Source: Micromonospora sp. CB01531 (lineage in GTDB: Bacteria; Actinomycetota; Actinomycetes; Mycobacteriales; Micromonosporaceae). From it: 52,463 nt of DNA. A program made the position numbers and the translations under genes. The stretch spans positions 1 to 52,463 of the forward strand of contig NZ_LWLS01000097.1 of NCBI RefSeq assembly GCF_001905095.1, written 5' to 3'. A model generated the notes under the pieces. The model was not told the origin of the DNA. It ran no database searches and saw nothing but the letters and a program-made list of their open reading frames with translations. Of the stretch, positions 1-8,596 are shown piece by piece; the first letter of the stretch is position 1; each line of letters opens with the position of its first letter.

Positions 1-139
1 ACTCCGCGTCGGCGAACAGCTCTTCCAACTCGTCACGGACCGCGACCGGCAACGGCGCCCGCCGCCCCCGATACATCTCCGCGACCGCCCGGGTGATCTC
101 TCCCGCGGGCTCGGGCCACGGCAACGGCTGCATCGACAT
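1..139 (-). CDS. IS1182-type transposase, N-terminal end only (runs off the window)
   Basis: The first 46 codons of a minus-strand gene starting at ATG 139 are visible. The translation begins MSMQPLPWPEPAGEI and continues with MYRGRRAPLPVAVRDELEEL. In IS1182-family transposases the N-terminus typically carries a W-P-x-P segment and a basic R-G-R-x-A-P-L-x-V-x-V-R-D motif before the DDE core. The catalytic part lies outside the window, so activity cannot be judged. An alternative in-frame ATG is at 133. The family call rests on this short segment only. Confidence 0.55.
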   Translation of the reverse strand, partial: MSMQPLPWPEPAGEITRAVAEMYRGRRAPLPVAVRDELEELFADAE

Positions 140-234
140 CAGACACCCGATCCTACGGCCGGGAAGGGGAAAGACGACCGCGCCCGACCATCGCAAAGCC
201 GCAGCCCGACCAACGCGCGACGCGCGCCCTACCA

Positions 235-249
235 GGCCATCAAATGGCC
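235..249 (+). repeat. Small perfect hairpin upstream of the cold-shock gene
   Basis: GGCCAT, loop CAA, ATGGCC: a perfect 6-bp stem with a 3-nt loop, 19 nt before the larger hairpin at 268-300. It may be part of the structured leader of the cold-shock mRNA or of the 3' end of an unseen transcript. Confidence 0.4.
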
Positions 250-267
250 AACAGGGTCTACTTTGCC

Positions 268-304
268 AGCGCCTGGTGGGTATCTAACCCGCCAGGCGCT
301 TTTT
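268..304 (+). terminator. Strong hairpin plus T-run upstream of the cold-shock gene
   Basis: AGCGCCTGGTGGG (268-280) pairs with CCCGCCAGGCGCT (288-300) over 13 positions with one wobble, a 7-nt loop, and then TTTT. This is the classic form of an intrinsic terminator. No complete gene ends just upstream on this strand, so it is either the terminator of a lost or very short transcript or an attenuator in the 5' leader of the cold-shock gene, whose start lies 82 nt downstream. Confidence 0.65.
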
Positions 305-385
305 GTCCTGCCGGTTATTCGGGACCAGCAGCGGCGGCAACCGAAGGCCCGTACGTGGCTCCATCCGCTACTCAAAGGAGATGAC

Positions 386-589
386 ATGGCATTCGGCACA
401 GTCAAGTGGTTCAACGCGGACAAGGGCTTCGGCTTCATCGCGCAGGATGGTGGTGGCGCTGACGTCTTCGCCCACTTCTCGGCCATCTCATCGAGCGGGT
501 TCCGCAGCCTGGAGGAGAACCAGCGGGTCGAGTTCGACGTCGAGCAGGGCCAGAAGGGCCTTCAGGCCGCCAACATCCGTCTGGTCTGA
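386..589 (+). CDS. Cold-shock domain protein, CspA family (67 aa)
   Basis: This single-domain OB-fold protein binds single-stranded RNA and DNA and acts in the cytoplasm as an RNA chaperone. The protein begins MAFGTVKWFNADKGFGFIA, which contains the RNP1 motif KGFGFI at about residues 13-18. RNP2-like DVFAHFSAI follows at about residues 26-34. Length (67 aa) is exactly typical of actinobacterial Csp proteins. The start at ATG 386 is fixed by AAAGGAG at 374-380; the longer upstream open frame has no ribosome site and no Csp similarity. The gene stands alone behind two hairpins (235-249, 268-304), which could mean temperature-dependent leader control. Confidence 0.95.
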   Translation: MAFGTVKWFNADKGFGFIAQDGGGADVFAHFSAISSSGFRSLEENQRVEFDVEQGQKGLQAANIRLV

Positions 590-663
590 CGTTGACTCCG
601 CCAAGCCGTGGCGACGAAGCCTCGCCCGTCGCCACGGCGATGGCTGAGAGAACGGACCGGCGA

Positions 664-1452
664 ATGCCGGTCCGTTCCGACACCGCGGTCCTTCCCGGCC
701 TCAAACCGCTGGTGTTGCAAGCGCTGTCCGCCCCCGAGCACGCGGCCGGGACCGCCAGCATCGACCGGCTCCGGCTGGCCCCGGTGCCGCTGGTGCCGGA
801 GGTGCGACTGGTCATGGCCGAGGACGCGATCGTCCTCTGGGCCCGACTCGAAGCCGAGGCGGGGCACGTCCTCCCACCGCCGTTCTGGGCGTCGGCCTGG
901 ACCGGCGGACAGGGTCTCGCGCGTTACATCCTCGATCACCCGGACACCGTGGCCGGTTGCCATGTCCTCGACGTCGCATCCGGCTCCGGACTGGTCGCTA
1001 TCGCCGCGGCGATAGCCGGCGCCGCCGGGGTCACCGCCAACGACATCGACCCCTACTCGATCGCGGCAATCAACGCCAACGCTCACGCCAACGGCGTCGA
1101 GTTGACCCTGTCGTCGAGTGACCTGCTTGACGGCGACGTTGACGGCGTGGATGTGGTGTTGGCCGGTGACGCGCTCTACCACCCGTCTGTGGCGGCCCGG
1201 ATGCTGCCGTTCCTCGCCCGCGTCGTGGCGAAGGGCGCTCGGGTCCTTGTTGGCGATCCGGACCGGGGCCACCTGGCCCATGACTGGCTGGAGCGGGTGG
1301 CGACGTACGAGGTGCCGATGAGCGGCGCTCCGGAAGACGCGCAGCTTCACCTGACGAGCGTGCTCAAGCCACGACGCGACAAGGTGGACGACCGGCGGGG
1401 CCGGGCCACACGGCTGCGGCGTGAATCCCATCACTGCCGCACCCGTGAGTGA
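664..1452 (+). CDS. Class I SAM-dependent methyltransferase, protein-lysine (ETFB-KMT/PrmA-like) type
   Basis: A Rossmann-fold methyltransferase. It carries motif I DVASGSGLVAIAAA and the acidic loop NDIDPYSIAAINANA. Before motif I is PPPFWASAWTGGQ, which resembles the PFWA-W-GGQ segment of the ETFB lysine methyltransferase/PrmA-like group. The acceptor is therefore more likely a protein side chain than a small molecule, but this is family inference. The start is uncertain: TTG 592, ATG 640 and ATG 664 are in frame and none has a convincing ribosome site; ATG 664 best fits the family. The last 25 residues are basic and lack family character, suggesting a 3' end altered by rearrangement. It lies 75 bp after the cold-shock gene. 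Confidence 0.75.
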   Translation: MPVRSDTAVLPGLKPLVLQALSAPEHAAGTASIDRLRLAPVPLVPEVRLVMAEDAIVLWARLEAEAGHVLPPPFWASAWTGGQGLARYILDHPDTVAGCHVLDVASGSGLVAIAAAIAGAAGVTANDIDPYSIAAINANAHANGVELTLSSSDLLDGDVDGVDVVLAGDALYHPSVAARMLPFLARVVAKGARVLVGDPDRGHLAHDWLERVATYEVPMSGAPEDAQLHLTSVLKPRRDKVDDRRGRATRLRRESHHCRTRE

Positions 1453-1674
1453 GCCGAAGCTGTTGCCAGCGCCACTGGCGCCGTGCCGTGCGGGCGAGCG
1501 CCGCATCTGAGACGGTCTACGACAACCGGTCCGAGAGCGATGGCCTCGACCTGTTCGACCCGCAGGGCTGGCCGGGCGGGGTCGTGAACATTCATTGTTA
1601 ACCCCCGCCGGCGGAGGCGGGGGCGGTGGCGGGGGCACCCACCGGCTGCCACCACTCGACGGAGAATTGTTCCC

Positions 1675-1733
1675 GCTGAAAATATAGACCCAGGCGAGGT
1701 TGGCCTCGACGGTCTTCGGGCTGATGAACAGGC
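1675..1733 (-). pseudogene. Shard of a LuxR-type helix-turn-helix regulator
   Basis: On the minus strand one frame reads LFISPKTVEANLAWVY, the recognition-helix region of LuxR-family response regulators (usual form LFISPKTVEANLARVY). Neither the conserved residues before it nor the rest of the C-terminus follow in any frame, so only about 20 codons remain. The rest of the interval 1453-1833 is GC-rich sequence without a supported gene. Confidence 0.55.
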
Positions 1734-1833
1734 GCGGGATGCGTCGGAGGCCGTGCGGTGCGTACAGTTCCGGGTCGGACTTGGGGTGGGCCGGGTAGAT
1801 CCGGCACAGGGAACGGGACGAGACAGCGACGGC

Positions 1834-3294
1834 ATGACGGCGGACAACATTGCGGAAACCGGTCAATACGGCATTGACCCGACCCGGCTGGAGACCTGTC
1901 TCAGCGTCTTTGAGGCGTTGGAGAACCTGCCTCCCGATCACCCCGACGTGGTGCGGGTGCAGCGGGCCACCGCGAAGCTCTACAAGGTGATCAAGCAGCG
2001 GCGACGCGAGGGACGGCGGGATGCCATCGCGGCGGCCGACCGCGCGGTGACGGCGGCCACCGCCACCGGCGCCCCGGGCCGGATCGACGATGAGACCCAG
2101 GGCAACCCGCTCGCCTCCCCCACCGTGGGTGCCACGGCCGGCTTCCTGCACAAGCCGCGCGGCTGCTACGTCTGCAAGCAGCGCTACCGCGAGGTGGACG
2201 CCTTCTACCATCAGCTCTGCCCGCCCTGCGCCGCGCTCAACCGGGAGCGCCGGAACGCCCGCACCGACCTGACCGGCCGGCGCGCGCTGCTCACCGGCGG
2301 CCGGGCGAAGATCGGCATGTACATCGCGCTGCGGCTGCTGCGCGACGGCGCGCACACCACGGTGACCACACGGTTTCCCCACGACGCGGTCCGCCGATTC
2401 GCCGCAATGCCCGACAGCGGGGACTGGCTCCACCGCCTGCGGATCGTCGGGATCGACCTGCGCGACCCCGCCCAGGTAATCGCTCTCGCTGACTCGGTCA
2501 GCGGCCAGGGACCACTCGACATCCTGATCAACAACGCGGCGCAGACCGTCCGCCGCACGCCCGGGGCGTACGCGCAGCTCGTCGCCGCGGAGGCGGCGGC
2601 CCTGCCGGACGGCCCGCTGCCGGAGATGATCACGTTCGCCAAACCTGCCGGCCGGGGCGACCCGGTGGACAGCCTGATCGCCCCACCGAAGTCGCCCGCG
2701 ATCACCCCGCACGCGCTCACCGCGCTGGCGCTGACCAGCGGCTCCGCCTCGCCGGAACGGATCGCGGCAGCCAGCGCCATCGACGCCGGCGGTCTCGTGC
2801 CGGACCTCGACCCGGTCAACAGTTGGGTGCAGCGGGTGCACGAGGTGAACCCGGTCGAGCTGCTCGAAGTGCAGCTGTGCAATGTGACCGCGCCGTTCGT
2901 GCTGGTCAGCCGGCTGCGACCGGCGATGGCCGCAGCGACCGCCCGCCGCAAGTACGTGGTGAACGTGTCGGCGATGGAGGGCCAGTTCGCCCGCGGCTAC
3001 AAGGGGCCAGGGCACCCGCACACCAACATGGCCAAGGCCGCGCTGAACATGCTGACCCGGACCAGCGCCCAGGAGATGCTGGCCGACGGCATCCTCATGA
3101 CCAGCGTCGACACCGGCTGGATCACCGACGAGCGGCCCCACCCGACGAAGATGCGGCTGGCGAACGCCGGCTTCCACGCCCCGCTGGACCTGGTCGACGG
3201 CGCGGCCCGGGTCTACGACCCGATCGTCCGCGGCGAACAGGGCGAAGACCTGTACGGCTGCTTCCTCAAAAACTACGCGCCCTGCGCCTGGTGA
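1834..3294 (+). CDS. Atypical short-chain dehydrogenase/reductase with an N-terminal Cys4 motif (486 aa)
   Basis: The SDR core begins near residue 148, with the nucleotide loop TGGRAKIG at about 154-161 and a later NNAAQ motif. Ahead of it, residues 111-132 hold two Cys pairs (CYVC and CPPC), likely a small zinc-binding site. About 100 helical, charged residues precede that. At 486 aa it is nearly twice the normal SDR length. In the active-site segment the lysine of YxxxK is present (TNMAK) but the tyrosine position is Thr, so the classical mechanism is unlikely. Substrate is unknown. ATG 1834 is preferred to the open frame from 1753. It ends just before an IS5-type remnant. Confidence 0.75.
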   Translation: MTADNIAETGQYGIDPTRLETCLSVFEALENLPPDHPDVVRVQRATAKLYKVIKQRRREGRRDAIAAADRAVTAATATGAPGRIDDETQGNPLASPTVGATAGFLHKPRGCYVCKQRYREVDAFYHQLCPPCAALNRERRNARTDLTGRRALLTGGRAKIGMYIALRLLRDGAHTTVTTRFPHDAVRRFAAMPDSGDWLHRLRIVGIDLRDPAQVIALADSVSGQGPLDILINNAAQTVRRTPGAYAQLVAAEAAALPDGPLPEMITFAKPAGRGDPVDSLIAPPKSPAITPHALTALALTSGSASPERIAAASAIDAGGLVPDLDPVNSWVQRVHEVNPVELLEVQLCNVTAPFVLVSRLRPAMAAATARRKYVVNVSAMEGQFARGYKGPGHPHTNMAKAALNMLTRTSAQEMLADGILMTSVDTGWITDERPHPTKMRLANAGFHAPLDLVDGAARVYDPIVRGEQGEDLYGCFLKNYAPCAW

Positions 3295-3404
3295 TCGGTG
3301 CGCCCACCCCGCCGTCGGCCGCCCAGGCTCACCAACTGATCCCTGAACCGCCGTCGGCTGCATCCGCAATTGCCGAAGTGAGTGCGTTGCGCTGGAGGGG
3401 CGAT

Positions 3405-3809
3405 ATGACTACCGCTACAGCACCAACCTGCAGGTCGCCATCGACGCCCACACCCACCTCGTCGTCGCTATCGGCGACCCGCAACCCGGCAACCGCAACG
3501 AACACCATCGTCTACCGCACCTCGGGCATCGACCAGAAACTCGCGGGACAGCCGATCATGGCCGACGGCGCCTACCGCGGCAAACCCCGAGGTGATCATC
3601 CCGTACCGCAAACCGACCGATGGCAGCGAACTGCCCGCGTGGAAGGCGGACCTGAACAGCCAACACCGCACTGTCCGAGCGCAGGTCGAACACGCCCTCG
3701 CCCGCACGAAAACCTTCAAGATCCTGCGGGACTATCGCCGCGCCGCCAAACATTGGCCGACACCGCTTCCGGCGTTGCCAACCTCCACAACATCATCCTC
3801 ACCGGATGA
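3405..3809 (+). pseudogene. IS5-family (DDE_Tnp_4-type) transposase remnant with frameshifts
   Basis: Transposase segments appear in sequence order but in different frames: YDYRYSTNLQVAIDAHTHLV, then QPIMADGAYRGKPRG, then PEVIIPYRKPTDGSELPAW and VEHALARTKTFKILRDYRRA, then ADTASGVANLHNIIL. At least two frame changes separate them and the N-terminal half is missing. Parts of the DDE core (MADGAYRG) and the C-terminal VEHALAR signature are clear. It marks a recombination boundary between the SDR gene and the secreted hydrolases. No terminal repeats were recognised. Confidence 0.8.
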
Positions 3810-3921
3810 CGCCGACACCGTTGACCCGCAACACGTTCACCGAGTTACGAGACATCCTTTAGGTCACGCAGCTGCTGGGCATGGACCCAGTCAGATCTCG
3901 CTGAGGCATTTCGTTACGAGC

Positions 3922-3961
3922 GGGCCCCGCGCCGGGACGTCAATCCACACGCACGGGGCCC
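3922..3961 (-). terminator. Likely transcription terminator of the M20-M14 operon
   Basis: Arms at 3922-3931 and 3952-3961 form a GC-rich stem of about 10 bp with one wobble, 20 nt past the stop codon of the M14 peptidase. There is no long T-run, which is common for actinobacterial terminators. Confidence 0.45.
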
Positions 3962-3981
3962 CTCGAAGAGGCGCAAAGGTG

Positions 3982-5166
3982 TCACTCGTGGGGGTCGTCG
4001 ACGGAGGGGCCGCGCTCCCGAATGTTCTCAACCGGCTCGAGGCTCGCGGTCTCCCACGACCCGTCGGCAACCGCCTCCAGGATCGCCATCCCCGCCACCT
4101 CGGCAGTCTTGGCAATGTAGCCGTTGGACTTGGCGTCGATGTCGCCACGCATCTCGAACAGCACCGAGGCAGAGCCGAGTAGCCCGTAGGCATTCCGGGC
4201 AATGCCGGGAGTGGACGTGCTCGGGTAGCGCGTAATGTTGGCGTAGCCGTACTGGTCGAGCGCAGTCAGCAGCACCGACACCGCCCGCTTCGACCGGGTG
4301 ACGGTGTCCGCGAACTCTTCGGCAATGCTCAGCCGCTCCGCCTCGGCCTCGGCATTGGGCCACATCGTCGAGCCGGTGATGAGCCCGCCCTCCTCATCGA
4401 CGTACGAGCCCTGGTGGTGGAAGTCGAGGACCAGCTCGGGTCGCCGCTGTTCCCACAGCAGGCGCATCGCGATGGCCTCCGGGACCGGGTTCAGGTTGTC
4501 GTCGCCAGCCTTGTACGGGTGGTCGTAGGCGTTGCTGCTGTAGGAGTGGTAGCGGTTGATGTCGTAGCCTCGCCCGACCTCGTAGAACGGGTCACACGGT
4601 GCCTGCGTGCAGCTCGGGTCGTAATTCTGCCGCCACGGCGTGGCGCGTCCCGCCAGGTCTGCCACGTCGGCATCGAACCCGTCGACATTGACGCGGGGTA
4701 CGACGGTGATGGTGAGCGCCTTACGCAACGCCACCGCCGTTTGCGAGTTACCGCTGATGCTGCGGATCAAGTTGATCATCGCTTCGGAAACGACGTACTC
4801 GTCGCCGTGCTGGTTGGCGATGTACATCACCGACGTAGGTCCATCACCGACCGTCACGACCGGGATCTCCCGGCCAGTGTTGCTCGTCAGCGGCGCGGCG
4901 GAGAGGTCGAACGTGCCCTGTGCGCGGTTCTCGATCTGTCGCAGCGTGGACCAGAGTTGGTCATAGCTGTGGATCGCGGCCAGGCTAGAAGACTTCTCTC
5001 CGGACCACGGTCCGTTCGGAGTGGTCTGCGGGTTCGCCGCCGCCGGCGCGGCAGGGCCGACGGGGAGCAACGCGATGGCTGCCGTGACAGCGATCAGCCG
5101 TCTCCGCGTCAACCGCCGCGGGAACCGGCCTGCGGCAGGCACTTGAAGGGAATGGGAAGCGGTCAC
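3982..5166 (-). CDS. Secreted M14-family zinc carboxypeptidase (394 aa)
   Basis: A metallo-carboxypeptidase expected to act outside the cell. The N-terminus has a twin-arginine-like export signal: RRLTRRRLIAV, a hydrophobic stretch and an Ala-rich end (APAAAN). M14 features follow: zinc motif H-x-x-E in NQHGDEYVVSEA, a substrate arginine in VPRVNVDGFD, the NR pair in GYDINRYHS, the third zinc ligand in LVLDFHHQG, and the catalytic Glu region in VLFEMRGD. The start is GTG 5166, preceded by AAAGGAGG at ideal spacing; the longer frame to 5235 overlaps the previous gene and lacks a ribosome site. It is 22 nt downstream of the M20 peptidase gene, so the two probably form one operon. Confidence 0.88.
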   Translation of the reverse strand: MTASHSLQVPAAGRFPRRLTRRRLIAVTAAIALLPVGPAAPAAANPQTTPNGPWSGEKSSSLAAIHSYDQLWSTLRQIENRAQGTFDLSAAPLTSNTGREIPVVTVGDGPTSVMYIANQHGDEYVVSEAMINLIRSISGNSQTAVALRKALTITVVPRVNVDGFDADVADLAGRATPWRQNYDPSCTQAPCDPFYEVGRGYDINRYHSYSSNAYDHPYKAGDDNLNPVPEAIAMRLLWEQRRPELVLDFHHQGSYVDEEGGLITGSTMWPNAEAEAERLSIAEEFADTVTRSKRAVSVLLTALDQYGYANITRYPSTSTPGIARNAYGLLGSASVLFEMRGDIDAKSNGYIAKTAEVAGMAILEAVADGSWETASLEPVENIRERGPSVDDPHE

Positions 5167-5188
5167 GACGACCTCCTTTGACCAGGGA

Positions 5189-6553
5189 TTAGTTGCGTTG
5201 GGGGAGAAGGGGCTGGGACACGTCTCGTACACCAACCAGACCGAGAATGGTCATGTATGACCGCTGGGGGCCCAGGTAGGCGTCGGTGGGATCGAAGCAC
5301 TCTTCTGGGGAGTGAGTTCCTGTTGATACTCCACCCCCACGCAGAGTAAGAGAGGGGATGCCGAGGCTCATCGGGTAGTTGGAGTCGGTACTGCTGGGCT
5401 CGCCCAAGGACGGGTTTAGTCCTGCACTTTGGGCCCCAGCCCAGCCTGTCTGGACAATTAGGGCATCGTCGGGTTGGGTCGCTGCTGGGCGATCTCCGAC
5501 CAGCTCTTTCTGCACGGTCATTTGGTCAGAGCGCCAACGCTTGTTTTCGTCCTCACTTGCCTGGTCGACGATCTTCATGACCTTTTGTTCCAATTTCAGA
5601 AGTTCTTCTTCATCGTTGGAGCGCATGTCCAGCTGCATTTTGGCGTCTGCAGGAATAGAGTTGATTGAGGTTCCGCCTTCGACAACGCCTACGTTGAAGG
5701 TGGTTTTGGGTTCTGCTGGCACCTTGACGTCTGCGATTCCCGCAATCGCGCGGCCCATGGCGTGTATGGCATTAGGTGTGCCGAAGGCACCGAAACTGTG
5801 ACCGCCAGGACCCTTGTAGGTAATGACGTAGCGGTGACTGCCGGTCGCTTTGTATGTTATTCCGGCGGGGCTTCCAGATTCTATCGAGATGAAGCCGTCA
5901 ACTTCTGCGTGCTCGGCAAAGAAGTGCTTTACCCCCCGTAGGTCGCCCAAGCCCTCTTCGCCGACGGTGCCACCGAAGATAATGTCGCCCTCAGGCCGTA
6001 CGCCAGACTCCTTGAAGGCCCGGACGATAGAGAGCACGGAGGCTAGTCCACGTCCGTCATCGCCGATTCCCGGAGCGCACAACTTTCCGTCTCGCTCCCT
6101 CACGGTCGTGTCTGTTCCCTCCGGAAACACAGTATCTAGATGGGCGGAGACGAACAGCGTGGGACCGTTCCCGCTTCCCTTTAACATTCCATAGACATTG
6201 CCCTCTTCATCTTGCTGGACCCCCTCCAATCCCAGCGCTTCTAAACGACCTTTGTAGTACTGCGCCCGTTCGTTTTCTTTAAACGGCGGAGCCGGGATCT
6301 CCGTAACCGCGATCTGGTCCTGAATCGTTTGTTGATGGTCAGCTTTCATGAAAGCCAGGCCTTGTTGAACCGACGCGTCCTGGTTCAACTTTTCGTAAGC
6401 CTGCTGCACCTCCGGAGTCAACTGGTACGGCTGTGGCTCCTTTAAGGGTTCAGCCTGGCTGGTCGCACCAGAAAGAGTCGTAAGGCCAGCAATGGCAAGT
6501 GAAGTGACAACGAATCCTGACAGTGTTCTCTTTGTTCTCGTGGCTTCTGTCAC
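5189..6553 (-). CDS. Secreted M20-family metallopeptidase (454 aa)
   Basis: A two-zinc aminopeptidase/carboxypeptidase of the M20 family. Visible ligands and active-site residues are H138 and D140 in AHLDTVFP, D165/D166 in GIGDDGRG, the catalytic Glu pair E199-E200 in GTVGEEGLG, and a late His in GTHSPEE. A signal peptide covers about residues 1-35, so it is exported, like its M14 neighbour; together they would trim extracellular peptides from both ends. The start is GTG 6553, behind GAAGGGAAGG. Its DNA is far less GC-rich than the flanks and codon choice is much less biased, pointing to recent acquisition. All recognisable active-site residues are intact. Confidence 0.88.
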   Translation of the reverse strand: MTEATRTKRTLSGFVVTSLAIAGLTTLSGATSQAEPLKEPQPYQLTPEVQQAYEKLNQDASVQQGLAFMKADHQQTIQDQIAVTEIPAPPFKENERAQYYKGRLEALGLEGVQQDEEGNVYGMLKGSGNGPTLFVSAHLDTVFPEGTDTTVRERDGKLCAPGIGDDGRGLASVLSIVRAFKESGVRPEGDIIFGGTVGEEGLGDLRGVKHFFAEHAEVDGFISIESGSPAGITYKATGSHRYVITYKGPGGHSFGAFGTPNAIHAMGRAIAGIADVKVPAEPKTTFNVGVVEGGTSINSIPADAKMQLDMRSNDEEELLKLEQKVMKIVDQASEDENKRWRSDQMTVQKELVGDRPAATQPDDALIVQTGWAGAQSAGLNPSLGEPSSTDSNYPMSLGIPSLTLRGGGVSTGTHSPEECFDPTDAYLGPQRSYMTILGLVGVRDVSQPLLPQRN

Positions 6554-6704
6554 GATGCCTTCCCTTCGAGATCCTTGTCTGAGATACCGGTGTCAACCAA
6601 CCCTGCGAGAGTGTGTTGCGGATGATCGGGCGATCCACAGGGGCATGGTTGTCCCCATGCAAGGTGGGGATCTGGCTGAAGGTCTTCCCGCCGTCGACGG
6701 ACCT

Positions 6705-6845
6705 TCATGAGGGCACGTTGAGCATGAAGACGCTGCCGCCGTTGGCGAGGTCGGCGACCAGGTGGGTGTAGTGGAAGGGCTGCTCGCGCAGCGCGCCGCT
6801 GTCTCTCGGACGCACCCCCACGGCGCCCCGGACGTCGGAGACGAA
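6705..6845 (-). pseudogene. Unidentified C-terminal coding remnant
   Basis: Between the M20 gene and the next amidohydrolase a minus-strand frame reads GALREQPFHYTHLVADLANG and ends SVFMLNVPS followed by a stop. Its amino-acid mix looks like genuine protein rather than a shadow frame. There is no start and no recognisable family, so it may be the 3' end of a deleted gene. The rest of 6554-6856 holds nothing I can support. Confidence 0.3.
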
Positions 6846-6856
6846 CGCGCCACGGC

Positions 6857-8596
6857 TCAGAGGTCGCCGTACTCGCCGACTCGGCGTCCGCCGACCCAGG
6901 TCTGCAGCACGCTGGTCTGCCACATGGCGCGATTGGCCGGCAGGTTGAACGGATCCATGTCCGCGATGATGAAGTCCGCCCACTTGCCCGGCTCCAAGCT
7001 GCCGAGCACCTTCTCCTGGTGGGCCGCGTACGCCGCGTCGAGGGTGAACGACCGCAGGGCCTCGACCGGTGTCATGGCCTCGTCGGAGTACCAACCGCCG
7101 GCCGGTCGGCCCTCCCGGTCGGTGCGGGTCACGGCGGCGTGCAGGCCTTCGAAGGGCAGGGCGGACGAGACCGGGAAGTCCGATCCGGAGGCGATGACGG
7201 TCCCCTGGTCGAGCATCTTGCGCCACGCGTACGCGCCCTTGATGCGCTCCGGGCCCACTCGGTCCTCGGCCATGTTCATGTCGTCCGTCGCGTGCACCGG
7301 TTGCATCGACGCGACGAGGCCCAGCTGCTTGAACCGGGGGATGTCGTCGAGCGCGACAACTTGGGCGTGCTCGATCCGGTGCCGGAGGCCCTGATTCCCG
7401 ACGGTACGGAAGGCCCGGTCGAACGCGTCGAGGACGACTCGGTTGCCGCGGTCGCCGATGGCGTGGATCGCCGCCTGGTAGCCCGCCGCGAGCACAGCCG
7501 CGACGCGATTGTTCATTTCCTCCGGGGTTACCCGCAGGAGTCCGCTGGTGGAAGGTTCGTCGCTGTACGGCTGAAGCAGGGCCGCACCTCGACTGCCCAA
7601 CGCTCCATCGGCGACGAGCTTCACCGTGCGCACCCGCAGCATGTCCGCGGCGAACGAGTCCGTGCGGACCGCCGCTCCGAGGTCGTTGAACGCGTCCCAG
7701 GCCAGGAATGCGTTGACACGCATGGTCAGCTCACCGGCGGCCGCCAGCTCTCGCAGGACCACGTAGCCGTCCGTGCTGGTCGAGGCGTCGGAGACGGAGG
7801 TGATGCCGACGGCGTTGAGCTTCGCCTGGGCGAGGAGCGCACGCCGACGTACGTCCTCGAGGGTCGGTGCTGGAATCTTGGACGAGACGAAGCCCATCGC
7901 CGTGTCGACCAGCGTGCCGGTCGGGTTGCCGTCGGCGTCGCGGATGATCTGCCCGCCGGCGGGGTCCGGGGTGCCCCTGGTGATCCCGGCGAGGGCCAAC
8001 GCCGCAGTGTTGGCCACGCCCGCATGGCCGTCGACCCGAACGAGCCACACCGGACGGTCCCTCACGACCACGTCGAGGTCGGCCGCCGTGGGGAAACGGC
8101 CGAGGCCCCAGATGACCTGGTTCCATCCCCGTCCGGTGATCCACGCCAGGTCCAGGTTGGCGGCGGCGTACGCGGCAAGAGCCTGCTGCGCTTCCGCGAG
8201 CGACCGGGTGCCGCTGAGGTCGAGCTCCGACGCCAGCGCGCCGTAGTTCCAGACGTGGCCGTGCGCGTCGTGCATGCCAGGGAGAAGGACCCGGCCCTTG
8301 CCGTTGACGCGTCGTACGCCCCGACCCGCGCTAGCGTCGAGCCCGGCCACCTTCCCGTTCGAAGCGATCAGAACGCTGGAGAACTCGCGTAGCCCCTCGC
8401 GGGTGACGGTGTAGCCGCGGACGTTGTCCACAAGGAGCGGTCCCTGCCCGGTGCCGCTGCCCGGGGCGGCGGCCTGCGCCGCGCTGGCGGGCAACGCCGG
8501 AAGAACGGCGGCACCAACGCCGATGCCGAGCAATTTCAGAACCTGCGCCCGGGTGAGGTTTGGCCCGGGCGGCGGAGTGGCGCATGCATCACACAT
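6857..8596 (-). CDS. Secreted YtcJ-like amidohydrolase (amidohydrolase-3 family, 579 aa)
   Basis: A metal-dependent hydrolase with the amidohydrolase TIM barrel. Metal motif HDAHGH lies at residues 109-114, followed by DGHAGV, ADGALGSRGA, HAIGDRGN, HRIEHAQ and the late GSDFPVS motif, all characteristic of the YtcJ/amidohydrolase-3 group. An N-terminal hydrophobic segment (about residues 20-45: LLGIGVGAAVLPALPASAA) is an export signal. Length agrees with the family (about 550-580 aa). A GAGGAG ribosome site precedes ATG 8596. The true substrate of this group is rarely known; it may act on N-acyl or ring amides released by the neighbouring peptidases, but that is only inference. A 15-bp palindrome lies about 100 bp upstream. 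Confidence 0.85.
   Translation of the reverse strand: MCDACATPPPGPNLTRAQVLKLLGIGVGAAVLPALPASAAQAAAPGSGTGQGPLLVDNVRGYTVTREGLREFSSVLIASNGKVAGLDASAGRGVRRVNGKGRVLLPGMHDAHGHVWNYGALASELDLSGTRSLAEAQQALAAYAAANLDLAWITGRGWNQVIWGLGRFPTAADLDVVVRDRPVWLVRVDGHAGVANTAALALAGITRGTPDPAGGQIIRDADGNPTGTLVDTAMGFVSSKIPAPTLEDVRRRALLAQAKLNAVGITSVSDASTSTDGYVVLRELAAAGELTMRVNAFLAWDAFNDLGAAVRTDSFAADMLRVRTVKLVADGALGSRGAALLQPYSDEPSTSGLLRVTPEEMNNRVAAVLAAGYQAAIHAIGDRGNRVVLDAFDRAFRTVGNQGLRHRIEHAQVVALDDIPRFKQLGLVASMQPVHATDDMNMAEDRVGPERIKGAYAWRKMLDQGTVIASGSDFPVSSALPFEGLHAAVTRTDREGRPAGGWYSDEAMTPVEALRSFTLDAAYAAHQEKVLGSLEPGKWADFIIADMDPFNLPANRAMWQTSVLQTWVGGRRVGEYGDL

Noticed and set aside
562..3369. A 935-codon open frame on the minus strand
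   Set aside because: It is antisense to the methyltransferase and SDR genes, has shadow composition (very Arg/Gly/Pro rich) and no domain. It is a by-product of high third-position GC. The LuxR shard inside it is real but only 20 codons.
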